Shown here: in pieces, positions 20,500 to 32,800 of the stretch
Layout of the letters: every line of letters begins with the position of its first letter
Numbering within the stretch: the first letter of the stretch is position 1
Assembly: GCA_027485165.1 (NCBI GenBank)
Contig: JAIXRN010000043.1
Span: 1 to 64,000 of the forward strand
DNA from: Rubrivivax sp.
GTDB lineage: Bacteria; Pseudomonadota; Gammaproteobacteria; Burkholderiales; Burkholderiaceae_C
Length of the DNA stretch: 64,000 bases
Reading direction: 5' to 3'
Translations under genes and position numbers: made by a program
The notes under the pieces: generated by a model
What the model saw: only the letters and a program-made list of their open reading frames with translations
Databases searched by the model: none
Told to the model about the DNA's origin: nothing

Positions 20500-21426
20500 G
20501 TGAAAGCTGCAAACATCCTGGCGACCATCGGCAACACCCCGCACATCCGGATCAACCGCTTGTTCGGATCAGCCGAGGTGTGGATCAAATCCGAGCGGGC
20601 GAACCCTGGCGGTTCGATCAAGGACCGCATCGCACTGGCGATGGTGGAAGACGCCGAACGGCGCGGCGCTCTCATGCCGGGCGGCACCATCATCGAACCC
20701 ACCTCTGGCAACACGGGCATCGGCTTGGCGATGGTGGCCGCGGTCAAGGGCTACAAGCTGGTGCTGGTGATGCCGGACAGCATGAGCGTCGAGCGCCGCC
20801 GCCTGATGCTGGCCTACGGTGCCAGCTTCGAGCTGACACCGCGTGAGAAAGGGATGAAGGGTTCGATCGCACGCGCCGAAGAACTGGTCGCAGCAACCCC
20901 TGGCGCCTGGATGCCGCAGCAGTTCAACAATCCGGCCAACATCGATGTGCACGTGGTCACGACGGCGCAGGAAGTTCTGGCCGACTTCCCGGATGGCCTG
21001 GACGCGATGATCACAGGCGTGGGCACGGGTGGTCATATCACGGGCTGCGCACAGGTGCTGAAGGCCCACTGGCCCCAGCTCAAGGTATTTGCGGTCGAGC
21101 CCGTGGCTTCGCCAGTGATCAGCGGAGGCTCGCCTTCACCCCACCCCATCCAGGGCATCGGTGCGGGCTTCATCCCGAAGAACCTGCACCTTGCCTTGCT
21201 CGACGGCGTGATCCAGGTCGAGGCCGAGGCCGCACGCGAAATGGCGCGGCGTTGCGCACGCGACGAAGGCATGTTGGTGGGCATCTCCAGCGGTGCGACG
21301 CTAGCCGCGATCGCGCAGAAGTTGCCCGATCTGGGTGCCGGCGCCAGGGTGCTGGGCTTCAACTACGACACCGGCGAACGCTATCTGTCGATAGAAGGCT
21401 TCTTGCCCCCGTTGCCGAGCCGCTGA
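20500..21426 (+). CDS. cysK: Cysteine synthase A (O-acetylserine sulfhydrylase)
   Basis: [14 protein letters not shown]...[19 protein letters not shown] (PLP Lys), [31 protein letters not shown]. Confidence 0.94.
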   Translation: MKAANILATIGNTPHIRINRLFGSAEVWIKSERANPGGSIKDRIALAMVEDAERRGALMPGGTIIEPTSGNTGIGLAMVAAVKGYKLVLVMPDSMSVERRRLMLAYGASFELTPREKGMKGSIARAEELVAATPGAWMPQQFNNPANIDVHVVTTAQEVLADFPDGLDAMITGVGTGGHITGCAQVLKAHWPQLKVFAVEPVASPVISGGSPSPHPIQGIGAGFIPKNLHLALLDGVIQVEAEAAREMARRCARDEGMLVGISSGATLAAIAQKLPDLGAGARVLGFNYDTGERYLSIEGFLPPLPSR

Positions 21427-21620
21427 TTGCCATCTACAGCGGCGCCAAGGCGGGCCTGCGTCCGCTGCACAACGCGGTCATGGCTCAGATCAAGACATTC
21501 GGCGCGTTCGACGAAGCGCCCAAGAAAGGCTACCTCAGCCTGCGGCGGAAGAAGCCATTCGCCATGCTGGGGCCTGCCACGAAAGACTGCATCGAGATCG
21601 GCTTGAATGCCAAGAACCTT
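21422..21620 (+). pseudogene. DUF5655-like fragment, no obvious start and divergent 3' end
   Basis: Frame 3: [70 protein letters not shown]; frame runs back into cysK without its own plausible start. Confidence 0.55.
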
Positions 21621-21854
21621 CCTGTCTGGGGCCGAGCGCGCCCAGCTGTATGGCCACTTCATCATCGAAGAGCTGATCAACCACGCCGGTGCATCAGCCC
21701 AGGTGGCCGAGTCGCCTGACCGCAAGCTGGATTCGGGCACGCCTTCCGGGCGCGAGGAAGAGCGCGACGAACTGCGGCCCGCGAAGGACCCAAACCCAGG
21801 TGTTTGAGTTTCTGACCCTCTCATGAAGAATCAGCAGCTTTGGAGGGCCTGTCG

Positions 21855-23654
21855 ATGATGCACCTGACCCGTCGCGCGGTGGCTGCCGCGCTGTTGATCT
21901 TGCCGGCACTTCCGGTGCTGGCACAACCCGCCGCCGACCCGCTGGCCGGTCTGGACGCCAAGATCGCCGCTGAACTGGAGCGTTTCCGCACGCCCGGTAT
22001 CACGGTGGCCATCGTCAAGGACGGCCAGGTCCTGCTGGCCAAGGGCTACGGCCTGCGCCATGTCGAGCAGAAACTGCCGATGACGGCCGACACCGTCCAG
22101 CCCATCGCGTCGATCAGCAAGAGCTTCACCGTGGCCGCGATGGCCACGCTGGTGCGCGACGGCAAGCTGGCCTGGGACCAGCCTGTGCGCGAAGTGCTGC
22201 CCGACTTCCGCCTGTACACCGACGAACTGACGGCGCGCGTCAGCGTACGCGACCTGGTCACCCACCGCACCGGACTGCCGCGTCACGACGGCGCCTGGTT
22301 CGGTTCGCCCCTGACGCGCGAGCAGCTCTACGCCCGGCTGCGCTACATGGAGCCCAGCGCTGGCCTGCGCGAGCGCTTCCAGTACAACAACTTCATGTTC
22401 ATGACCGCGGGCTACCTGGCCGGCCGGGTGGCCGGTAGCAGCTGGGAACAGCTGATCGACAAGAGCCTGTTTGACCCGCTGGGCATGAAGCGTTCGTCGA
22501 CCACGCTTGCCGGGCTGAACGCGCAGGTCGACCGCGGCAGCGGCTACACCCTGGACGACGATCGTCGCCCGAAGCCGCAGGCCTACCAGGCGCTGGACGC
22601 GATGGGCCCGACCGGCAGCATCAACAGCAGCGCCAACGACATGGCGCGCTACCTGCTGATGCTGACCAGCCGCGGCAGCCTGGACGGCAAGGTTGTGATC
22701 GCCCCGGCCGACCTGGCGGCCATGACCAGCCCGCAGATGGTGCTGCCGTTCCGCGGCAAGTACCCCGAGCTGGGCCCCGTGCAGTACGGCATGGGTACCT
22801 TCGTGGGCAGCTACCGCGGCGAGCGCTATTTCGAGCACGGCGGCGACATGCCGGGTTCGGCTTCGCAGCTGATGGTCTTTCCGGCCCGGCGCATCGGCAT
22901 CTTCGTTTCGGCCAACCTGAGCGGCAGCGTGGCGCGGACGACCGTGCCTTACCTGCTGGCCGATCTCCTGCTCGGCCTGCCGCCTGTGGACTGGAGCGGC
23001 CGGCTGAAGGCCGAGGATGACGAGTTCTGGGCCGCCGAGAAGGCCGCCACCGCACAGCGTGTGGACCCGCAGGTGCCGGGCACCCAGCCATCACGTCCGC
23101 TGGCCGACTACGCCGGCGACTATGAACACCCGGCCTACGGCCGCCTGCAGATCGCGCTCAGCGGCCAGGCCCAGCGCCCGCTGCAGCTGCGCTACAACGG
23201 CATGACCAGCGCCGCCGCGCACTTCCACTTCGAGGTCTTCAAGGTGCCGGACAACAAGCTGGACCTGATGGAACAGACCAAGCTGCAGTTCATCACCAAC
23301 ATCGACGGCGACGTCGAGGCGGTGCAGACGCGGATGGAACCGAACGTGCCGCCGATCGTCTTCAAGCGCCTGCCGGACGCGCGCCTGAAAGACCCGAAGG
23401 TGCTGGCGCGGTTTGTGGGTGAATATGTGATCAGCGGCAATCCGCTGACGGTGGCGCTGCGCGCGGACGGCGTGCTGACGCTGAGCACGCCCGGCCAGCC
23501 GGCCTATGAATTGACGGGCCTCACTGGCAACCGCTTTGCCGTCAAAGGCCCGGGCGACCGCCAACTGGTGTTCCGTGGCCCGCCCGATGCCCTGGCCGAC
23601 GACGTGGCGGTGCTGTCGAGCTGGGGCAACTTCATCGCGCCGCGCAAGCGCTGA
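21855..23654 (+). CDS. Beta-lactamase-family serine hydrolase with C-terminal extension
   Basis: Signal peptide; QPIASISKSFTVAAMATLVRDGKLAWDQPV (SxxK), FQYNNFMFMTAGYLAG (YxN), DLVTHRTGLPRHD. Confidence 0.9.
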   Translation: MMHLTRRAVAAALLILPALPVLAQPAADPLAGLDAKIAAELERFRTPGITVAIVKDGQVLLAKGYGLRHVEQKLPMTADTVQPIASISKSFTVAAMATLVRDGKLAWDQPVREVLPDFRLYTDELTARVSVRDLVTHRTGLPRHDGAWFGSPLTREQLYARLRYMEPSAGLRERFQYNNFMFMTAGYLAGRVAGSSWEQLIDKSLFDPLGMKRSSTTLAGLNAQVDRGSGYTLDDDRRPKPQAYQALDAMGPTGSINSSANDMARYLLMLTSRGSLDGKVVIAPADLAAMTSPQMVLPFRGKYPELGPVQYGMGTFVGSYRGERYFEHGGDMPGSASQLMVFPARRIGIFVSANLSGSVARTTVPYLLADLLLGLPPVDWSGRLKAEDDEFWAAEKAATAQRVDPQVPGTQPSRPLADYAGDYEHPAYGRLQIALSGQAQRPLQLRYNGMTSAAAHFHFEVFKVPDNKLDLMEQTKLQFITNIDGDVEAVQTRMEPNVPPIVFKRLPDARLKDPKVLARFVGEYVISGNPLTVALRADGVLTLSTPGQPAYELTGLTGNRFAVKGPGDRQLVFRGPPDALADDVAVLSSWGNFIAPRKR

Positions 23655-23819
23655 CGGCGCCAGCGGCCATCAGCGCTGAGGCCGGGCAGCGCTGGGGCCG
23701 GTCGGTGATCGAGTGCAGCCTGGGGTCTGGCGGGCGGGTTCGGCAGGTGTAGGCAGTTCAAGCCAAGGCGGTTCCTGCCGATAGCGCAGAAGCCCCTGCA
23801 ACCTGCCCCGTCCCCACCT

Positions 23820-26800
23820 ATGGCCACGAACGTCAACCCATCCAACGGCCGCGTTGTCCTGAGCGATATTGCTCGCGCGTCGGTCATGAAGGTGGGGGTA
23901 GCCGGCACCGACCTGGTCTTGCAACTGAGCAATGGGTCGCAGAAAGTGCTGCCAGGCCTGGCGCTGCGCATCGCCATCGAGCCGGGGCTGAGCATCGAGT
24001 TCAGTGACGGTGCGGTCAGTGGCGACGTGCTGCTGGCGGACGCAGGGCGCGTGAATGTGGCCGACGCCATCTCGCGCACCGTGGAAAAGGACACGGAAAC
24101 CGACACCAAACCCAAGCGCGAAGCGCCGGCAGACGCTGCCGAAGACATGGCGCCGCGCCCGCAGGCCGCCCCTTCTGGCATGACGCCGATGCCCGACCTC
24201 GGCGCGGCCCCGGTGGCCGAAGCGGATGTGTCGTCCCCCGCGCCGCCGCCCCTGCTGGCAGCGCCTTCACCGGCCGGCAGCCCACCGGCCGCGCCGGGTG
24301 CCGGCGCCCCGCCGCCCCCGCCCGAAGCGCCCCGGCTGGCCGTGGCCGCCAGCTTTCGCAACCTGGCCGGCCAGGAAGTGTCGGCTGCCGACGGCGGCAG
24401 CCGCATCGTGGGCTCGGGTGGTTCTGAAGCTTCGGCCAGCGACCCGTCGCCGGCGGTCCAGGCAGCGCCCGAAGTCATCAACGGCACGGCCGGCGCGGAC
24501 ATCATCCGCGGCGATGGCGCGATGGGCATGGGCGCGGGCTTTGCCCGCGTGATGAGCCTGGCCGTCACCGGGCGCGACGCGGTGGAAGTGCAGAAGGTCA
24601 GCATCAGCGGCCTGCCCGAAGGCTTCACGGTGGTCGGCGCGCAGCGCGTGGGCACGGCCTGGGAACTGGTGGCGCCCGTGGGCGGCAGCATCACGGCGCA
24701 GAGCTTCGTCGTGCAGTACCCGGTGGCCGCAGACAGCGCGCCCTTCACGCCCCAGACTTTCGACATCCGCATCAATGCCGAAGGCACCATGGGGGGCCAG
24801 CCGATCACGGGTGAACTGGTGATGCCGGCCATCCTGCGCGATGTCACCAGCGCCGGCGACATGACCTACGCCAACGCCGCCGGCCAGCAGGGCACGGTGT
24901 TCGCGGCCTACGGGCTGGGGGACGTCATCCGGGCCGGTGCCGGCAACGACGTCGTCGAGGCCCTGGTCGGCCACGACCGTGTGTACGGCGAAGACGGCAA
25001 CGACAGGCTGGATGGCGGTCAGGGTAACGACTGGCTGGTGGGCGGCGCAGGGGCCGACCAGCTGACGGGTGGCACGGGCCGCGACACGGCCAGCTACGAA
25101 GGTTCGGCCAGCGGCGTCAGCGTCGACCTGAAGCTGGGCACGGCCAGCGGCGGCGACGCCCAGGTCGACCAGCTGCAGGGCATCGAAGACTTGGCCGGCA
25201 GCGACCATGCCGACCGCCTGGGCGGCGACGACAACGCCAACCGCCTGAGCGGTGGCGCCGGCGACGACACCCTGGAAGGCCGTGGCGGCGCCGACGCCCT
25301 GAACGGTGGCGACGGCAACGACCGCGTGGTCTACCGCGGCAGCGCCGCAGGCGTCACCGTCGACCTGGCGGCGGGCACCGCCAGCGGCGGCGAAGCTGAA
25401 GGCGACACGCTGACCGGCATCGAAAGCGTCGAAGGTTCGAACCTGGCTGACCGCCTGTTGGGTAACGACGCGGCCAACCTGCTGGCCGGCGAGGCTGGCG
25501 ACGACTTCTTTGAAGGCCGCGCCGGGGCCGACCAGATCCAGGGGGACGCCGGCAACGACACCGCGGCCTACGCCGACAGCGGCAGCGGGGTGGTGGTCAG
25601 CCTGGCCACCGGCACGGGGCAGGGCGGCGACGCCGAGGGCGACCGCCTGCAGGACATCGAGAACATCGTCGGGTCGCGCCAGGCCGACGAACTGACCGGC
25701 AACGACGCCGTCAACCGCCTGGAAGGCGGGGCGGGCGACGACCACTTGACGGGCAATGGCGGCGCCGACAGCCTGGTGGGCGGTGAAGGCAGCGACACCG
25801 CCAGCCACATCGATGCCCGCAGCGGCGTGCGCGCCAGCCTGGAAGACCCGGGCCTGAACACCGGCGACGCGCAGGGCGACACCTACAGCAGCATCGAGAA
25901 CCTGGAAGGCTCGGAATACGCCGATGAACTGATCGGCGATGCCGGTGACAACCGGCTGATGGGCGCGCCCGGTGGCGACACGCTGCGCGGCCGCGGTGGC
26001 AACGACACCCTGGTCGGCGGGGCGGGTGCCGACACGCTGGACGGCGGCGATGGCCTGGACCTGGCCGACTACAGCGGTTCCAACGAAGCGGTGGTGGTGG
26101 ACCTGCAAGCTGGCGCGGGCGAAGGCGGCGACGCTGCCGGCGACACATTGCAGGGCGTCGAACGCGTGCGCGGCTCGCGCTACAGCGACACCCTGCGTGG
26201 CGACGCCACTGCCAACCGGCTGGAAGGCGGCCGCGGGGGCGACGTGCTGGAAGGTGGCGCAGGCGCCGACGAACTGCTGGGCGGCGACGGCCTGGACGTG
26301 GCCGACTACAGCCGGTCGGCCCAGGCCGTGAACGTGAACATCGCGGCCCGCCGCGCCACCGGCGGCGACGCCGAAGGCGACACGCTGGACAGCATCGAAG
26401 GCGCCTTCGGCAGCGCGCAGGACGACACGCTGCTGGGCGACAACGCCGCCAACCGCCTGTCGGGCGCCGACGGCAACGACCGCATCGAAGGCGAGGCCGG
26501 CAACGACGAGATCGACGGCGGTGCTGGCGACGACGTGCTGGTGGGCGGCCAGGGCGGCGACCGCATCGAAGGCGGTGCCGGCGTGGACACGCTGCTCTAC
26601 AGCGCCGCCACCCGCGCCATCAGCGTACGGCTGGACGGCGGCGCCAGTACCGGTGGCGACGCGGAGGGCGACGTCGTGACCGGCGTCGAAAACCTGGTGG
26701 CCACGGCCTATGACGACCGCGTCGTCGGCAATGCCTCGGCCAACCGGCTGGAAGGCGGCCTGGGTGACGATGTGCTGGAAGGCGCCGCGGGTGCTGACGC

Positions 26801-29800
26801 GCTGCTGGGCGGCGAAGGCATCGACACCGCCAGCTACAGCGAAGCCCGCGCCGGTGTGGCCGCCAGCCTGGCCGCCGGTGTGGGCAGCGCGGGCGACGCC
26901 GCCGGCGACAGCTTCCAGAGCATCGAACACCTGCTCGGCAGCGCGCATGCCGACAGCCTGGTGGGCGACACTGGCGCCAACCGCCTGGCCGGTGCCGCGG
27001 GCGACGACGTGCTGGACGGCCGCGAAGGCGCCGACACCCTGGCTGGCGACGCCGGCAACGACACCGCCAGCTACGCCAGCAGTGACGCCGCGGTCGTCGT
27101 CAATCTGGCCACGGGCCTGGTGCAGGGTGGCCATGCCCAGGGCGACGTCCTGGAAAGCATCGAAAGCCTGGTCGGCAGCGTGCTGGCCGACACCCTGGCC
27201 GGCGACGCCCAGGCCAACCGCCTGGAAGGCAACGATGGCGACGACCTGCTCAGCGGCGCGGCGGGCGCCGACACGCTGATCGGCGGCGCCGGCCGCGACC
27301 GGGCCAGCTATGCCGGATCGGGCCAGGCCGTGGACGTGAACCTGGCCGCCGGCACGGGCCGCGGCGGCGACGCCGAAGGCGACCGGCTGGCCAGTGTCGA
27401 AGACCTGGAAGGCAGCGCCAGTGGCGATACGCTGGTCGGCGATGCCAACGCCAACTTGCTGGACGGCGCCAACGGCGACGACCTGCTGGAAGGCGGCGCG
27501 GGCGCCGACACCCTGCGCGGCGGTGAAGGCAACGACACGGCGGCCTACAGCAGCGCCACGCTGGGCGTGCAGGCTTCGCTGGCCAATGCGCGCAGCAACA
27601 CCGGCGACGCGGCGGGCGACAGCTACACCAGCATCGAAAACCTGCTGGGCAGCGCCCTGGCCGACACCCTGGTGGGCGACGCCGGGGCCAACCGGCTGGA
27701 CGGCGATGCCGGCAACGACTGGCTTGAAGGCGGCACCGGTGCCGACCGGCTGCTGGGCGGCACGGGCAGCGACACCGCCAGCTACGCCGGCAGCGAAGCC
27801 GGCGTGGCCGTCAGCCTGGCCGACAACAGCGCCGCCGGCGGCGACGCCGAGGGCGACACCCTGGTCGGCATCGAAAACCTGGCCGGCAGCGCGCTGGCCG
27901 ACAGCCTGAGCGGCGATGCCAATGCCAACCGCCTGGACGGTGGCCAGGGCGACGACCTGCTGCAAGGCGGCGCCGGTGCCGACACGCTGCTGGGCGGCAG
28001 CGGCACCGACACCGCCAGCTACGTCGGCAGCACCCTGGGCGTGGCCGTGCACCTGGGCAACCGCAGCGCCAGCGGCGGCGACGCCGAGGGCGATCTGTTG
28101 TCGGGCATCGAAAACCTGCTGGGCAGCAGCGGCAACGACAGCCTGGCAGGCGACGCTGCGGCGAACCGGCTGGACGCCGGCGCCGGCGACGACCTGCTGG
28201 AAGGCGGCCTGGGCGCCGACACCCTGCAAGGCGGCGCTGGCAACGACACCGCCAGCTACGCCGCCAGCAGCGCTGGCGTCAACGTGGACCTGAAGGCGGG
28301 CACCGCCAACGGTGGCGACGCCACGGGCGACACCCTGGCCGGCATCGAAAACCTCGTCGGGTCCGCCTTGGCCGACAGCCTAACGGGTGACGACAGCGAC
28401 AACCGCCTGGTGGGCGCGGCTGGCAACGACCTGCTGCAAGGCGGCGCGGGCGCCGACCTGCTGGACGGCGGCAGCGGCACCGACACCGCCAGCTACGCCG
28501 CCAGCGCCAGTGCGGTGGCCGTGCACCTGGGCCGCGGCAGCGCTACCGGCGGCGACGCCGAAGGCGACAGCCTGCTGCTGGTGGAAAACCTGCTGGGCAG
28601 CGCCCAGGCCGACAGCCTGGGCGGCAATGCCGAAGCCAACCGGCTGGAAGGCGCGGCTGGCGACGACCTGCTGGAAGGCGAAGGCGGCGCCGACGCCCTG
28701 CTGGGCGGCAGTGGCAGCGACACCGCCAGCTACGCCGGCAGCGACAGCGCGGTGGCCATCGACCTGCAGGCCGGCACGGCCGAGGGCGGCCATGCCCAGG
28801 GCGACAGCCTGGACAGCATCGAAAACCTGCTGGGCAGCACCGGCAGCGACAGCCTGCGCGGCAACGCAGCGGCCAACCGCCTGCGCGGCGGCGAGGGCAA
28901 CGACGTGCTGGAAGGACGCGCTGGCGCCGACACACTGGAAGGCGGCGGTGGCAGCGACACCGCCAGCTACGCCAGCAGCGGCGCCGGCGTGCGCGTGGAC
29001 CTGGCCAGCGGCACCGGCTCCGGCGGCGACGCCGAGGGCGACACCCTGCTGGCAGTCCAGAACCTGACCGGCAGTGCCCTGGCCGACGCCCTGCTCGGCG
29101 ACGGCGTGGTCAACCGCCTGGAAGGCGGCGCTGGCGACGACGTGCTGGAAGGCGCCGGCGGTGCCGACGCCCTGCTGGGCGGCAGCGGTACCGACACCGC
29201 CAGCTACGCCGGCAGCAGCGTGGGCGTCAGCGTCAACCTGCTCACTGGGCAGATGCAAGGGGGCGACGCCGATGGCGACACCCTGCAAGGCATCGAAAAC
29301 CTGCTCGGCAGTGCCCTGGCCGACCGCCTGACCGGCGATGCCGGCACCAACCTGCTGGACGGCGGCGCTGGCGACGACCTGCTGGCCGGCGGCGCTGGCG
29401 GCGACGACCTGCGCGGCGGCCTGGGCAGCGACACCGCCAGCTACGCCGGCAGTGCGCTGGCCGTGGTGGTGGACCTGGCGAGCAGCAGCGCATCGGGCGG
29501 CGACGCCCAGGGCGACACCCTGAACAGCATCGAAAGCGTGCTGGGCAGCGCGGCGGACGACACGCTGCGCGGCGATGCCAGCGCCAACCGCCTGGACGGC
29601 AGCGACGGCAACGACCTGCTGGAAGGCCGCGGCGGCGCCGACGTGCTGGCCGGCGGGCTGGGCCTGGACACGGCCAGCTACGCGGCATCTGCCAGCGCCG
29701 TGAACGTGAACCTGGAAGCGGGTTCAGGCAGCGGCGGCGACGCCCAGGGCGACAGCCTGTCCGAAGTTGAAAACCTGCTGGGCAGCGTGCACGACGACAG

Positions 29801-32800
29801 CCTCACGGGCAATGCCGCGGCCAACCAGCTCAGCGGTGGTGGCGGCAACGACTTGCTGGAAGGCGGTGCGGGCGCTGACAGCATCAGCGGGGGCACCGGC
29901 ATCGACACCGCCAGCTACGCCAGCAGCGGCAGCGCCGTGCAGGTGGACCTGGAGGCCGGCACCGCCAGCGGCGGCGACGCGCAGGGCGATGTGCTCAGTG
30001 GCGTCGAAAACCTGGCCGGCAGCGCGCAGGCCGACGTCTTGACCGGCGACAGCGCGGCCAACCTGCTGGCCGGCGGCGGCGGCAACGACCTGCTGACGGG
30101 CGGCGCCGGGGCCGACAGCCTGCAGGGCGGTGCCGGCATCGACACCGCCAGCTACGCGGCCAGCACCAGCGGCGTCAGCGTCAACCTGCGCAGCGGCACG
30201 GGTGCCGGCGGCGACGCCGAAGGCGACACATTGGCCAGCATCGAAAACCTGGTCGGCTCGGCCCTGGCCGACTCCCTGGTGGGTGACGGCGGCGCCAACG
30301 CCCTGCAAGGCGGTGGCGGCAACGACCTGCTCGAAGGCGCTTCCGGTGCCGACAGCCTGATTGGCGGCAGCGGCACCGACACCGCCAGCTACGCCAGCAG
30401 CACCGATGCTGTCGCCGTCAGCCTGGCCACGGGCCTGGGCAGCGCTGGCGACGCCGATGGCGACACGCTGCAAGGCATCGAAAACCTGCTGGGCGGCAGC
30501 GCTGGCGACACCCTGGTGGGCAACAGCGGCAGCAACCAGATCGACGGCGCGCTGGGCGACGACACCCTGGAAGGCGGCGCTGGCGCCGATGCCCTGCTGG
30601 GCGGCGGCGGTACCGACACCGCCAGCTACGCCAGTTCTGCCGACGCGGTGCGCGTCAGCCTGGCCGCCGGCACCGCCACTGGCGGTGATGCCGAAGGCGA
30701 CAGCCTTGCGAACGTGGAAAACCTGCTGGGTTCTGCGCGCAACGACGAACTGGCGGGCGACGCCGGCAACAACCGCCTGGACGGTGGCGCCGGCGACGAC
30801 CTGCTGGAAGGCGGCGCAGGCGCCGACACCCTGGCCGGCAGCGATGGCACCGACACCGCCACCTACGCCGCATCGGCCGCGGGCGTCGCGGTCCACCTGG
30901 GCACTGGCGTGGGCAGCGGCGGCGACGCCGAAGGCGACCGCCTGAGCGGCATCGAACGCCTGGTCGGTTCGGCCCTGGCCGACACCCTGACCGGCAATGC
31001 GCAGAGCAACCGGCTGGACGGCGGCAGCGGCAGCGACCTGCTGGAAGGCGGCGCTGGCGCCGACGCCCTGCTGGGCGGCGGCGGCAATGACACCGCCAGC
31101 TACGCCGGCAGCGATGCCGGCGTCAACGTCAGCCTGGCCAGCGGCCTGGGCAGCGGCGGCGACGCCGAAGGCGACACGCTGGCCGCGATCGAAAACCTGA
31201 CGGGCAGCACGCTGGCCGACACCTTGGCCGGCGACGCCCAGAACAACGTGCTCGACGGCGGCCAGGGCGACGACGTGTTGCAGGGCGGCGCAGGCGCCGA
31301 TGAACTGCGCGGCGGGCAGGGCAGCGACCTGGCCAGCTACGCCGGCAGCAGCCAGGCCGTGGAAGTGGACCTGGCCGCCGGTAGCGCCAGCGGTGGCGAC
31401 GCCACGGGCGACATCCTCACCAGCATCGAAGGTGCCGTCGGCAGCGCGCTGGCCGACACCCTGCGCGGCGACGCCAACGCCAACACCCTGGTGGGCGGGC
31501 AGGGCAACGACCTGCTGGAAGGCCGTGGCGGCGCCGACACGCTGGACGGCGGCGACGGTGTGGACACCGCCAGCTATGCCGCTTCTTCAGGCAGCGTGGT
31601 GGTACGCCTGGACGGCAGCCTGGGCAGCGGCGGCGACGCCGAAGGCGACCGGCTGCTGGGCATCGAAAACGTGCTGGGCAGCGATGCGGCCGACACCATC
31701 GTGGGCAATGCTGCCGACAACCTGCTGCAAGGCGGCCAGGGCGACGACGTGCTGCAGGGCGGCGCCGGGGCCGACACGCTGCAGGGCGGCGGCGGCAGCG
31801 ACACCGCCAGCTACGCCGGTTCCGGTGGCGCCGTGAACATCGACCTGGCCCTGGCCACCGCGACCGGCGGCGACGCCGCCGGCGACACGCTGCAAGACAT
31901 CGAAAACCTGGTCGGCAGTGCCTTCGGCGACACCCTGACCGGCACGTCCGACGCCAACGCCTTGACCGGCGGCGACGGCAACGACCTGCTGACCGTCGGT
32001 GCTGGCGCCGACCTGCTGAGCGGCGGCGCCGGCACGGACACCGCCAGCTACAGCAGCAGCAACGCCGGCGTCAGCATCGACCTGGGCGCGGGCAGCGCCA
32101 GCGGCGGCGACGCCGCGGGCGACCAGCTGAGCCAGATCGAGAACCTGACCGGCAGCGTGTTCAACGACACGCTGGTCGGCAGCGGCGTGGCCAACCTCAT
32201 CAACGCCGGCAACGGCAACGACCTGGTGCAGGGCGGCGCCGGCGGTGACACGCTGGCCGGCGGCGCCGGTACCGACACGCTGAGCTACAGCCAGTCCGCC
32301 GAAGGCGTGGCCGTCAACCTGGCGCTGGCCAGCGCCAGCGGCGGCGATGCCGAGGGCGACACCATCAGCGAGTTCGAAAACATCGTCGGCAGCGCAGCCG
32401 CCGACACCCTGGTGGGCGACAGCCAGGCCAACCTGCTGCAGGGCGGGCAGGGCGACGACCGCCTGTCCGGTGGCGAAGGTGCCGACACGCTGCAAGGTGG
32501 TGCCGGCACCGACTGGGCCGAATACCGCAGCAGCAGCGCAGGCGTGACCATCGACCTGCAGGCCGGCACCGCCAGCGGCGGCGACGCCGACGGCGACGGG
32601 CTGGCCGACATCGAAAGCCTGGCGGGATCAGAAGCCGCCGACAACCTGACCGGCAGCGCCGCCAACAACAGCCTCTTCGGCTGGGGTGGCAACGACACCC
32701 TGGCCGGCGGCGACGGCACCGACACCCTGAACGGCGGTGCGGGCAACGACACCCTGGCGGGCGGCAGCGGTGGCGACACCCTGACGGGCGGCGACGGCAC

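Noticed and set aside
24267-28229. 1320-aa and many 76-aa minus-strand ORFs across the RTX gene
   Set aside because: They mirror the repeat period: the minus-strand stops come from the conserved Ser-Tyr codons (agCTAc). Useful as a ruler, but not genes.
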